From Flavonifractor sp. An306 (GTDB taxonomy: Bacteria > Bacillota > Clostridia > Oscillospirales > Oscillospiraceae), in assembly GCF_002159455.1 (NCBI RefSeq), contig NZ_NFIQ01000034.1, positions 1 through 42,620 on the forward strand: 42,620 bases of DNA, written 5' to 3'. The notes below the pieces were generated by a model, which worked only from the letters and a program-made list of their open reading frames with translations, did no database searches and was not told where the DNA came from. Each line of letters opens with the position of its first letter. Within the stretch, counting starts at the first letter, position 1. Shown here one piece after another: positions 28,694-35,817 of the stretch. The position numbers and the translations under genes are program-made.

Positions 28694-30389
28694 AACAAAA
28701 TGCTATCTTTATACACGGGTATCTACTTCCATGCAGGTGGACGGATACAGTCTGGATGCTCAGCGTGATAAGCTGCGAAAATACGCTGAATACGAAGATA
28801 TGGTAGTGGCTGGCGAATATTCTGACGAAGGCTTTTCCGGCAAGAATATTCAGGGCAGACACGAATTTCAGCGGATGCTGCAAGACATTCAGGACTGCAA
28901 AGATGGCGTGGAATATGTGCTGGTGTTCAAACTGTCTCGATTCGGAAGAAATGCTGCCGATGTACTGAATTCTTTGCAGCTGATGCAGGATTTCGGTGTC
29001 AATTTGATTTGTGTGGAAGATGGCATTGACAGTTCCAAGGATTCCGGCAAGCTGATGATTTCTGTCCTTTCTGCGGTGGCAGAGATAGAGCGTGAGAATA
29101 TTCGGACACAGACGATGGCTGGACGGGAGCAGAAAGCCCGTGAAGGAAAATGGAACGGCGGCTTTGCCCCTTATGGATACCGTCTTGAAAAAGGTGAACT
29201 GCTGATCGCTGAGGATGAAGTGGACGTGATCCGCACCATCTTTGACCGCTATATTCACACCAACGATGGTGTCAGCGGCGTGGCGAAATATCTGAACCGG
29301 CAGGGCTTTGTGAAAAAGCTGCGGCAAAACGGCACTATTCCCGGTTTTTCCGCCAGCTTTGTGAAAAGTATCATTGACAATCCGGTATATATAGGGAAAA
29401 TCGCCTATGGTAGACGCCGGACAGAGAAGAAGATCGGTACCCGGAATGAGATGCACGTGGTTGAACAGTCGGAGTTTCCCGTGTACGAGGGAAAGCATGA
29501 GGCTATCATTTCAGAAGAAGATTGGAATCTCGCGCAGGAGAAACGGAAAGTCAATGCTTATCGGCGTGAGAAGGTTAACGATCCTACCCATGCGCATATT
29601 CTGTCCGGCATTCTGAAATGCCCTTGCTGCGGCAAAAGCCTGTACGGGAATATTGCAAAAGCCCACAGCAAGGACAAAAAGACCCGCTATTACTATTACT
29701 GCAAGAATACGGTGACGCCAACAGGCCACGAGTGTACTTTCCGGCTGAACATTGAGCAGACCGAGATGAACCGCATGGTAGCGTCAATTATCTCTGCTAT
29801 GGTCAGTGACCCACGGTTTGCGGATGCAATCAAGGCAAAAATCGGCTCCGCTGTCGATACGAACGACTTAGAGAAGCAGCTGGAAGCGTTACAAGCGCAG
29901 CTTCGGCAGACGTTAGGCACAAAGACCCGACTGGAACGGCAGATGGACGGTTTGGATGTGAATGACCCGTATTATGACCGGAAAATTTCTGATTTGCAGC
30001 GCCGCTATGACGAGCAATATGGTAGAATAGATGAGATCGAAGTCCAGATTGACGATGTGCAAAGCCAGATACGGAGTATCCGACAGGAGAAAATTTCCGG
30101 TGACAATATTTATCGCTTACTGTTGGCGTTCGATCAGGTCTATGAAGCCGCCTCCGAGGTGGACCGGAAGGAGTTCATGCGGGCGTTCATTGAGCGGATC
30201 GAATTGTTCCCGGAAAAGCAGCCGGACGGCAACTGGATCAGGAAGATTATCTTCAATTTCCCTGTTCCTGTGAATGGGGCGGAAGTGAAAGAATTGCCCT
30301 TGGAAAATGAAACAATGGTCGAAACGGTGGTCAGTTTGGTCAGAAAAACTTCCGCAGATGTTTCCCCATCGCATATGTCCCTGGGGTAA
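28680..30389 (+). CDS. Large serine recombinase (integrase/excisionase of the element)
   Basis: 569 aa from ATG 28680. Resolvase-type catalytic domain (1-150): nucleophile S15 in YTRVST, DEGFSGKNIQGRHEFQRML, VLFKLSRFGR-like VFKLSRFGRNAADV, and the E helix MISVLSAVAEIERENIRTQT. Then the recombinase domain (GGFAPYGYRLE ... GVSGVAKYLNRQGF ... IIDNPVYIGKI), a zinc ribbon (CPCCGKSLYG ... YYYYCKN) near residue 313, and a coiled coil (LEKQLEALQAQLRQTLGTKTRLERQM). It ends with KELPLENETMVETVVSLVRK and 13 more residues; the VETVV part matches RlmD in sequence and reading frame, so the last about 20 residues are probably contributed by the chromosome at attR. TndX/TnpX-like family. Confidence 0.93.
   Translation: MKKTKTKCYLYTRVSTSMQVDGYSLDAQRDKLRKYAEYEDMVVAGEYSDEGFSGKNIQGRHEFQRMLQDIQDCKDGVEYVLVFKLSRFGRNAADVLNSLQLMQDFGVNLICVEDGIDSSKDSGKLMISVLSAVAEIERENIRTQTMAGREQKAREGKWNGGFAPYGYRLEKGELLIAEDEVDVIRTIFDRYIHTNDGVSGVAKYLNRQGFVKKLRQNGTIPGFSASFVKSIIDNPVYIGKIAYGRRRTEKKIGTRNEMHVVEQSEFPVYEGKHEAIISEEDWNLAQEKRKVNAYRREKVNDPTHAHILSGILKCPCCGKSLYGNIAKAHSKDKKTRYYYYCKNTVTPTGHECTFRLNIEQTEMNRMVASIISAMVSDPRFADAIKAKIGSAVDTNDLEKQLEALQAQLRQTLGTKTRLERQMDGLDVNDPYYDRKISDLQRRYDEQYGRIDEIEVQIDDVQSQIRSIRQEKISGDNIYRLLLAFDQVYEAASEVDRKEFMRAFIERIELFPEKQPDGNWIRKIIFNFPVPVNGAEVKELPLENETMVETVVSLVRKTSADVSPSHMSLG
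30318..30332 (+). other. Candidate right attachment site (attR) inside the recombinase gene
   Basis: Codons V-E-T-V-V with core ACGGT (30324-30328), matching 14448-14452 in rlmD. Everything after it up to the TAA at 30387-30389 would be the displaced 3' end of the original rlmD, reading VSLVRKTSADVSPSHMSLG. Boundary to within a few bases cannot be set by eye. Confidence 0.55.
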
Positions 30390-30428
30390 ATGGATCTGGA
30401 CTTGATTTGCGCTTTAAATCACAAACGC

Positions 30429-30475
30429 TGAAATGGCGGGTACTCGCATATGCGAGCACCCGCCATTTTTCTTGG
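30429..30475. terminator. Bidirectional terminator between the recombinase and the receptor gene
   Basis: Long near-perfect hairpin: AATGGCGGGT, one mismatch, CTCGCA / TGCGAG, then ACCCGCCATT, followed by TTTTTC on the plus strand and preceded by an A-containing stretch. It separates the convergent genes. Confidence 0.8.
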
Positions 30476-30518
30476 GTCATATTCCGTAACATTTTCTGCC
30501 CCAAATACAGCAGGAGGC

Positions 30519-31856
30519 CTATGTCTTGCTTAGCTGATCCAGCATATGCGCCTGCTCCGAAAGTTCCCGCACCATGGCGGAGCACTCCTGGGAAGCGGCA
30601 GCGTTGGACTGGACCACGTCTGAGACCCGCCCCAAATCCTCCTTGATGCCGTTGACCGCCTCCAGCTGCGCCTCCGTCCGCTCTGAAATGCGGACGGACT
30701 GGTCCGCGACCTGCTCCACACTCTGCCGAATCCGCCCCATAACAGCGGAGGTATTCGCAGCCACGGTGCTTCCACGGCTGACAGCTTCCCGGCAGGCGGA
30801 GAGGACCTTAATGATTTGCTGGGCAGCCTCGCTGCTATTGCTGGCCAGACTGCGAACCTCGTCGGCCACCACGGCAAAGCCCTTACCGGAGCTGCCGGCA
30901 CGGGCCGCCTCCACAGCGGCGTTCAGGGCCAGGATGTTGGTCTGGAACGCAAGAGACTGAATGATGTTGACGGCGGATTCAATGGACTGCACACTGGCTT
31001 CGATATCAGAGATGGCGGCCAGCAGGTCCTGAACCTGGGTGTTGCCATCTCCGGCGTTCCGGCGCATGGCCTCCGAGGCGTTCCGGACCTCGGTGGCCTG
31101 ACCGGCCGTTTCGGAAATCTGCTGATAGATTTCCTCCGCTGCGGTGGATACATTGGCGATCGAGGCGGCCTGACTGGTAGAGCCGGTAGCCAGGTTCTCA
31201 GATTGGTCGGCCAGACTTTTGGCCTCCCGGGAGATCTGGGCTGATACCTGGACGATCTGCGTCAGGAGCAGCTGTTGGCGGTCAAGAACCTGCTGGTTCT
31301 GCTTCTGCTTCTCGTCCAGCTCCGAGAGGAGGCGGGTGGAGGCGTCTTTCTGGGTATTGGCCTCCTCCAGATAGAAGTTGCAGTTTTTCATACATTGGTC
31401 CAGAAGAATATATGCCACAAAAATCGCCAGCAGGCACTCGCCTAGAACCAGGGGGGCTTCCACCGGCTGGCCCTGCTGCAAGCTGAGGATGCCGCACTCC
31501 ACGATGAAGAGCACTCCGCTGCTGATGCAGCACAGCCGCAGCAGCGGCCGGGACAGAAACAGCGCCGAGAGCGCGATGGAGCAGATATACAGGGCGGTTC
31601 CTGGTGCCAGCTCCCGGGAGAAAAGCTGTGTGACAAAGACCATGACGTCAATCCAGATCATCATGAAAGCACTCAGACCACCAATGGTCTCAGGCCGGGC
31701 CAGAAACCGGCACGGGAGCAAAAGCAGGGCTCCCATCACCAAAAGAATCGCAACCAGCTGCCAGCGACCGGAGAGGGCGTATATCCCCGCATAGAGCACC
31801 AGGACAGCGCTGACAATGATAGAGCAGACCCTGAGTATTTTCATTTGATCAATCAT
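30519..31856 (-). CDS. Methyl-accepting chemotaxis-type receptor with six-helix membrane domain
   Basis: 445 aa from ATG 31856 (GGAGGT 8 nt upstream). Residues 1-170 form about six membrane helices with short loops and no large extracellular domain, so the sensed signal is likely in or near the membrane. There is no obvious HAMP domain. A coiled coil leads to the MCP signalling domain, whose hairpin tip is intact: [31 protein letters not shown] and [15 protein letters not shown]. The protein binds CheW/CheA if these exist elsewhere in the genome. It is convergent with the recombinase. Confidence 0.9.
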   Translation of the reverse strand: MIDQMKILRVCSIIVSAVLVLYAGIYALSGRWQLVAILLVMGALLLLPCRFLARPETIGGLSAFMMIWIDVMVFVTQLFSRELAPGTALYICSIALSALFLSRPLLRLCCISSGVLFIVECGILSLQQGQPVEAPLVLGECLLAIFVAYILLDQCMKNCNFYLEEANTQKDASTRLLSELDEKQKQNQQVLDRQQLLLTQIVQVSAQISREAKSLADQSENLATGSTSQAASIANVSTAAEEIYQQISETAGQATEVRNASEAMRRNAGDGNTQVQDLLAAISDIEASVQSIESAVNIIQSLAFQTNILALNAAVEAARAGSSGKGFAVVADEVRSLASNSSEAAQQIIKVLSACREAVSRGSTVAANTSAVMGRIRQSVEQVADQSVRISERTEAQLEAVNGIKEDLGRVSDVVQSNAAASQECSAMVRELSEQAHMLDQLSKT

Positions 31857-31929
31857 GATATCATACCTCCAATTTCACATTCCAATGGGGGCATAACCCA
31901 ACAGAGGATGGTCCGGCCAGATAATTTTT

Positions 31930-31957
31930 ATATCGGCAGTTTTATGAAAAAACTTTA
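31930..31957 (-). promoter_or_regulatory. Sigma-28 (SigD/FliA)-type promoter of the receptor gene
   Basis: On the minus strand TAAAGTTT (31950-31957), 12 nt, GCCGATAT (31930-31937); the flagellar sigma-28 consensus is TAAAGTTT-N11-GCCGATAA. The start would be near 31922, 65 nt before the ATG. The rest of the 458-nt gap 31857-32314 holds no gene I can support. Confidence 0.7.
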
Positions 31958-32314
31958 TAGGAGAGAGAGAATTTTGAGTTTTTATACAAACAGAAGGAAT
32001 CTTTTTTATCTAAATACTCCTCCATCCGGCGGCTCATCCCTTTCTGCTCGTTTTCCGCTGCATGGTTTGGCCTTTTTCTATTTTCCGACTGATTGATCTG
32101 TCTGTCAATTTGGGTATGGAAGCATACGAAAAGAGCGCCGGTCTGCCCGCGGCGGCTCGGCGCGTCTGCTTTTCATAGGCTTCCCCGGCCTCAACTGTCC
32201 CCAAACGGTGCCAGGTGCAGTTGTCTGGCCGGTATCGCTGTTATAGACTTATATAAGAGAGATACCGACATTCTCCCGGAGGGGCGGACGCCTGAAGCAA
32301 GGAGGAAGCGCCCT

Positions 32315-32545
32315 ATGGCCCGCTCGTGGAGATTTTGGAAACGCGGCTCCTTCGACCGGATGAGTACGCTGCCCGCCGACCAGCGGCCCCAGAACATGGT
32401 GGAGGCCCTGTGCAAGGCCCGTGCCCGCACCCTGGAGCTAAAGCGGGGAAAGGATTCCAACCTGAAGCACGTGGGAGGCGCTGTCAGCTATATCGACGTG
32501 CCGGAGCAGGAGAAGCGGAAAAAAGCCAGGCCGGCCGCCTCCTGA
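32315..32545 (+). CDS. Small basic unidentified protein
   Basis: 76 aa from ATG 32315, with AAGGAGG at 32299-32305. Sequence MARSWRFWKRGSFDRMSTLP ... ALCKARARTLELKRGKDSNLKHVGGAVSYIDVPEQEKRKK is strongly basic, without membrane segment or known motif. The frame is open upstream but lacks a ribosome site there. Its TGA (32543-32545) is directly followed, in the same frame, by the remains of a PAS domain of the next gene, suggesting that a deletion or insertion joined two unrelated sequences. Family not recognised. Confidence 0.6.
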   Translation: MARSWRFWKRGSFDRMSTLPADQRPQNMVEALCKARARTLELKRGKDSNLKHVGGAVSYIDVPEQEKRKKARPAAS

Positions 32546-32572
32546 AACGAGGCGTACAGCCGGATCATCGGC

Positions 32573-33829
32573 GTGCCCATGCACAAAACCATCGGCAGGG
32601 ACATGCACCAGATCGAGCCAGACGCCCTGCTGCTCAAGGTGCTGAAAACCGGACAGCCCGCCGCCCGCAAGCGGCACCTCATTAAGTCGGTCCAAAAGTA
32701 CGTCTCCATGCGGATGTTCCCCATCTGGCGGGACGGCGCCGTGGCCGGGGCCTACTCGGTCTTCCGGGACGTCACCGAGCTGCGGCGCCTGGGCCGGGAG
32801 GTGGAGCGGGTCACCCAGGTGGCCGAGGAGCTGACCAGCCAGCTGGACGCGGCGTTCTCCCGCTTTCAGATGATCGGGCAGGACCCCCGGTTCCGCACCC
32901 TGCTCACCCGGGCGGTCACCGCCGCCCGGACCGACGCCACCGTGCTCATCCGGGGGGAGAACGGCGTGGGCAAGGAGGGCTTTGCCAAGCTCATCCACCA
33001 GGCCAGCCTCCGGCGGAACAAGCCCATGATCACCGTCAACTGCGCCGCCATTCCGGAGACCCTCATCGAAAGCGAGCTGTTCGGCTATGAGGAGGGCTCC
33101 TTTACCGGCGCCCGGAAGGGCGGCAAGCTGGGCAAGTTCGAGCTGGCCCAGGGGGGCACCCTCTTCCTGGACGAAATCGGGGACATGCCCCTGCTGATGC
33201 AGAGCAAGCTGCTGCGGGTCCTCCAGGAGGGGGAGATCGAAAAGCTGGGCCGGGAGGAAAATATCCCGGTGGATGTGCGCATCATCGCCGCCACCAACCA
33301 ACCCTTGGAGGAGCTGGTGGCTCAGAAAAAGTTCCGCGCCGACCTCTATTACCGCCTGAACGTCATCAGCCTGGCGGTGCCCCCTCTGCGGGAGCGGCGG
33401 AACGATATCCTGCCCCTGGCCAACCATTTTCTGGAGGAATATAACCAGCGCTACGGGAAAAAAGCGGTCCTCAGCCGGAACGCCGGCCAGCAGCTGCTGG
33501 AACACGATTGGCCGGGAAACGTGCGGCAGCTGCGCAACTGCATCGAATCGGCGGTGATTTTGTGCGGCGGGCTGGAGATCACCCCCGCCGACCTGACTCT
33601 GGAAACGCCGGAAGCCCCCCGCGCCGTCTCCGGCAGCGGCTTCTCCCCGCCCGCCGGTCCCCTGCGGGAGGCCACCCTCCAGTTTGAGCGGCAGCTCATC
33701 CGCAGCGCCCTGGAGCGGTGCGGCGGCGACGTGGAGCAGGCCGCCCGGCAGCTGGAGATCAGCCGCCGGACCCTCTATCGAAAGCTCAGTGACAAAATTG
33801 ACACAAGTGCCGAATTTGTCACCAGTTGA
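32573..33829 (+). CDS. Sigma-54-dependent transcriptional activator, N-terminally truncated
   Basis: 418 aa if started at GTG 32573 (ATG 32579 also possible); neither has a good ribosome site. The frame is open back to 32546 and reads NEAYSRIIGVPMHKTIGRDM, the middle of a PAS domain, so the first part of the PAS fold and anything before it are missing. Then the PAS end (AVAGAYSVFRDVTEL) and a full AAA+ activator domain: GENGVGKE (Walker A), ESELFGYEEGSFTGA (the sigma-54 contact loop, usually GAFTGA), GTLFLDEIGDM (Walker B), RVIAATN-type VRIIAATNQ, FRADLYYRLNV, and HDWPGNVRQLRN. C-terminal Fis-type HTH: DVEQAARQLEISRRTLYRKL. It lies just upstream of a sigma-54 promoter and the mevalonate genes, its likely target. 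Without the PAS core it may be unresponsive or constitutive. Confidence 0.85.
   Translation: MPMHKTIGRDMHQIEPDALLLKVLKTGQPAARKRHLIKSVQKYVSMRMFPIWRDGAVAGAYSVFRDVTELRRLGREVERVTQVAEELTSQLDAAFSRFQMIGQDPRFRTLLTRAVTAARTDATVLIRGENGVGKEGFAKLIHQASLRRNKPMITVNCAAIPETLIESELFGYEEGSFTGARKGGKLGKFELAQGGTLFLDEIGDMPLLMQSKLLRVLQEGEIEKLGREENIPVDVRIIAATNQPLEELVAQKKFRADLYYRLNVISLAVPPLRERRNDILPLANHFLEEYNQRYGKKAVLSRNAGQQLLEHDWPGNVRQLRNCIESAVILCGGLEITPADLTLETPEAPRAVSGSGFSPPAGPLREATLQFERQLIRSALERCGGDVEQAARQLEISRRTLYRKLSDKIDTSAEFVTS
33789..33822. promoter_or_regulatory. Candidate enhancer site (UAS) for the sigma-54 activator
   Basis: GTGACAAA (33789-33796) and TTTGTCAC (33815-33822) form an exact inverted repeat with an 18-bp spacer, overlapping the last codons of the activator gene, about 110 bp before the sigma-54 promoter: a normal enhancer distance. 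Confidence 0.5.
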
Positions 33830-33849
33830 TGTCATATTTGGCACTCCCT

Positions 33850-33894
33850 GCGGCATGGCGCCGAGAGCAGGTCTCTCGGCGCCATGCCGCTTTT
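33850..33894 (+). terminator. Terminator of the activator gene
   Basis: Perfect 18-bp stem (33850-33867 with 33873-33890), 5-nt loop, then TTTT. It isolates the activator gene from the operon behind it. Confidence 0.9.
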
Positions 33895-33931
33895 CCTTCT
33901 GCCCCAATGTTTTGCGGATCATTATTCAGAA

Positions 33932-33948
33932 TTGGTATTTGCTTTGCA
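33932..33948 (+). promoter_or_regulatory. Sigma-54 (-24/-12) promoter of the mevalonate operon
   Basis: TTGGTAT-N5-TTGCA: the GG at 33934-33935 and GC at 33946-33947 are separated by exactly 10 bp, as in the consensus TGGCAC-N5-TTGCA. Transcription should start near 33959, 47 nt before the reductase ATG. Confidence 0.75.
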
Positions 33949-34005
33949 TAGGAATAGGGCAGACAATTTCCCTCCGGAACACACAATCGAAAGGAGCACA
34001 TGCAT

Positions 34006-35265
34006 ATGAAAACCAGCAGCTATTCCGGGTTCTTTAAGCTCTCCACCGAGGACCGCATGAAAGAGGTTGCGGAATTCTGCGGCCTGAGCGAAGCGGAGCA
34101 GGCCATTCTGCAAAACGCCGACTCGCTGGACATGGACAAGGCCGACCACATGATTGAAAACGTCATTGGCCGATTCACCCTCCCCATGGGCGTGGGCATC
34201 AACTTTGTCATCAACGGCAAGGACTACGTGATCCCCATGGTCACCGAGGAGCCCTCTGTGGTGGCGGCCTGCTCCAACGCGGCCAAGATGGCCCGGCCTG
34301 GCGGCGGCTTCACCACCGACTACACCGGCAGCGTGATGATCTCCCAGATCCAGCTGCTGGAGGTGCCAGCTCCTTTCTACGCCAAGGGGAAAATCCTGGA
34401 GCACAAGGAGAAGATCGCGGAGATCTGCAACGCCAAAGACCCCATGCTGGTGAAGCTGGGCGGCGGCGTGAAGGACGTGGAAGTGCGGGTGTTGGACTCC
34501 ATCGTGGGGCCCATGGTCATCGTCCACCTGTTGGTGGACACCGGGGACGCCATGGGCGCCAACGCGGTGAACACCATGGCCGAGGCGGTGGCCCCCTATC
34601 TGGAGGAGCTCACCGGCGGCCGGGCGGAACTGCGCATCCTCTCCAACCTGGCCGACCACCGCATTGCCCGGGCCCGGGCGGTGTTCAAAAAGGAGGCCAT
34701 CGGCGGCGAGGAAGTGGCGGATAAGATGATCGCCGCCTACGCCTTCGCCGCCGCCGACCCCTACCGGGCCGCCACCAACAACAAGGGCATTATGAACGGC
34801 GTTATTCCCGTGGTCATCGCCACCGGCAACGACACCCGGGCCATCGAGTCCGGCGCCCACGCCTATGCCGCCCGCAGCGGAAAGTACGCTCCCTTCGCCA
34901 CCTGGGAGAAGAACGCCGACGGCGACCTGGTGGGCTCCATCGAGCTGCCCATGGCCGTGGGTCTCGTGGGCGGCGCCACCAAGATTCACCCCGCCGCCCA
35001 GGTGGCAGTGAAGATGCTGGGCGTCAAGACCGCCGGGGAGCTGGCGCAGATCATCGCCGCCGTAGGCCTGGCCCAGAACATGGCCGCCATGCGGGCTCTG
35101 GCCACCGAGGGCATCCAGCGGGGCCACATGTCCCTCCACGCCCGCAACCTGGCCACTGTGGCCGGCGCCAAGGGCGAGGTGCTGGAGAAGATCGTCCAGC
35201 AGATGGTGGCGGAGAAGAACGTCCGCCTGGAATACGCCCAGGAGCTGATGAAGCAGTATTCCTAA
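34006..35265 (+). CDS. mvaA: Class II (degradative-type) hydroxymethylglutaryl-CoA reductase
   Basis: Interconverts mevalonate + CoA and HMG-CoA with NAD(P)(H); in Pseudomonas mevalonii the homologue starts mevalonate breakdown. 419 aa from ATG 34006, 9 nt after AAAGGAG; an ATG at 34000 is too close to that site. Catalytic residues of the family are all present: Glu in TEEPSVVAA (81-82), DAMGAN (181-186), K260 with N264 in NNKGIMNG, D276 in ATGNDTRAIE, and H378 in MSLHARN. The N-terminal helix and small domain are also normal. First gene of a sigma-54-driven operon with a permease and a lyase-like enzyme, which argues for catabolism rather than isoprenoid synthesis. NAD or NADP preference cannot be read with confidence. 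Confidence 0.93.
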   Translation: MKTSSYSGFFKLSTEDRMKEVAEFCGLSEAEQAILQNADSLDMDKADHMIENVIGRFTLPMGVGINFVINGKDYVIPMVTEEPSVVAACSNAAKMARPGGGFTTDYTGSVMISQIQLLEVPAPFYAKGKILEHKEKIAEICNAKDPMLVKLGGGVKDVEVRVLDSIVGPMVIVHLLVDTGDAMGANAVNTMAEAVAPYLEELTGGRAELRILSNLADHRIARARAVFKKEAIGGEEVADKMIAAYAFAAADPYRAATNNKGIMNGVIPVVIATGNDTRAIESGAHAYAARSGKYAPFATWEKNADGDLVGSIELPMAVGLVGGATKIHPAAQVAVKMLGVKTAGELAQIIAAVGLAQNMAAMRALATEGIQRGHMSLHARNLATVAGAKGEVLEKIVQQMVAEKNVRLEYAQELMKQYS

Positions 35266-35313
35266 ACCTCCGGCGGCCCGCTGTGTGTTACAACCAGGAA
35301 AGGAGAGAACCGC

Positions 35314-35817
35314 ATGGAAAACCAGGACAAGAGACAGGCTTCCGCCGGCGCGGATGAGCATCTGACCGAAGTTTGGGGCGATACCGTAAAGCTCAGCCAG
35401 TTGGGTATCGCCGCCCTGTTGGGCATCATCCTGACCATGGCTTTCTACCTTGTCGGAAACAACATTTTCTCTCAAATGGAGAATATCGAGGCCAGCCTGG
35501 CCAAGGGCTACGCCCTGCTCACCGGAATTCTGGGCTGCTTCCTGTCCGCCGCCATCTCCGCCAAGTTCTTCAAGCCCAAGCGGATCATTGAGGAGCACGC
35601 GGAGAGCGCGGACATCGCGGAAATTCTGGCCTTCGGCGGCACCACTGTGGAGGAGGAGGCCCAGGCTCTGGCTACCCTGGACCCCAAGGTCATCGCCGAG
35701 ATGGAGGACCTGGAGCTTTACGCCCTCCTGGCCCTGATCCCCGAGGGGGCCCCCAACTACAAGCCGGAGTATAAGGAAAAAGCCGCCCGGGCGGCAGAAG
35801 GGAGCGGACAGGTATGA
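35314..35817 (+). CDS. Small membrane protein, probable partner of the TctA-like permease
   Basis: 167 aa from ATG 35314 (AAAGGAG upstream). Two membrane segments (LSQLGIAALLGIILTMAFYLVG and GYALLTGILGCFLSAAISAKFF), followed by a soluble acidic region with repeated ALL/EDL motifs. It overlaps the permease gene by 4 nt (ATGA), so the two are translated together. TctB, the small subunit of tripartite tricarboxylate transporters, normally has four membrane helices, and I see no firm homology; the role as small subunit is inferred from position. Confidence 0.7.
   Translation: MENQDKRQASAGADEHLTEVWGDTVKLSQLGIAALLGIILTMAFYLVGNNIFSQMENIEASLAKGYALLTGILGCFLSAAISAKFFKPKRIIEEHAESADIAEILAFGGTTVEEEAQALATLDPKVIAEMEDLELYALLALIPEGAPNYKPEYKEKAARAAEGSGQV

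Noticed and set aside
31845-32096. Plus-strand frame of 83 codons upstream of the receptor gene
   Set aside because: It overlaps the sigma-28-type promoter on the other strand and lacks a ribosome site at its start.
32542-32556. A single extra A (CTGAAACGAGG) as a frameshift that would reconnect the activator's PAS domain
   Set aside because: Removing it joins NEAYSRIIG to a frame (EKSQAGRLL) that does not look like a PAS start; truncation explains the data better.
33836-33862. TTTGGCACTCCCTGCGGCA as the sigma-54 promoter
   Set aside because: The GG-to-GC spacing is 11 rather than 10 bp and the -12 part is an arm of the activator's terminator; 33932-33948 fits better.
32438-33922. Minus-strand frame of 494 codons opposite the sigma-54 activator
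   Set aside because: Antisense shadow in GC-rich DNA; the activator motifs on the plus strand are unambiguous.
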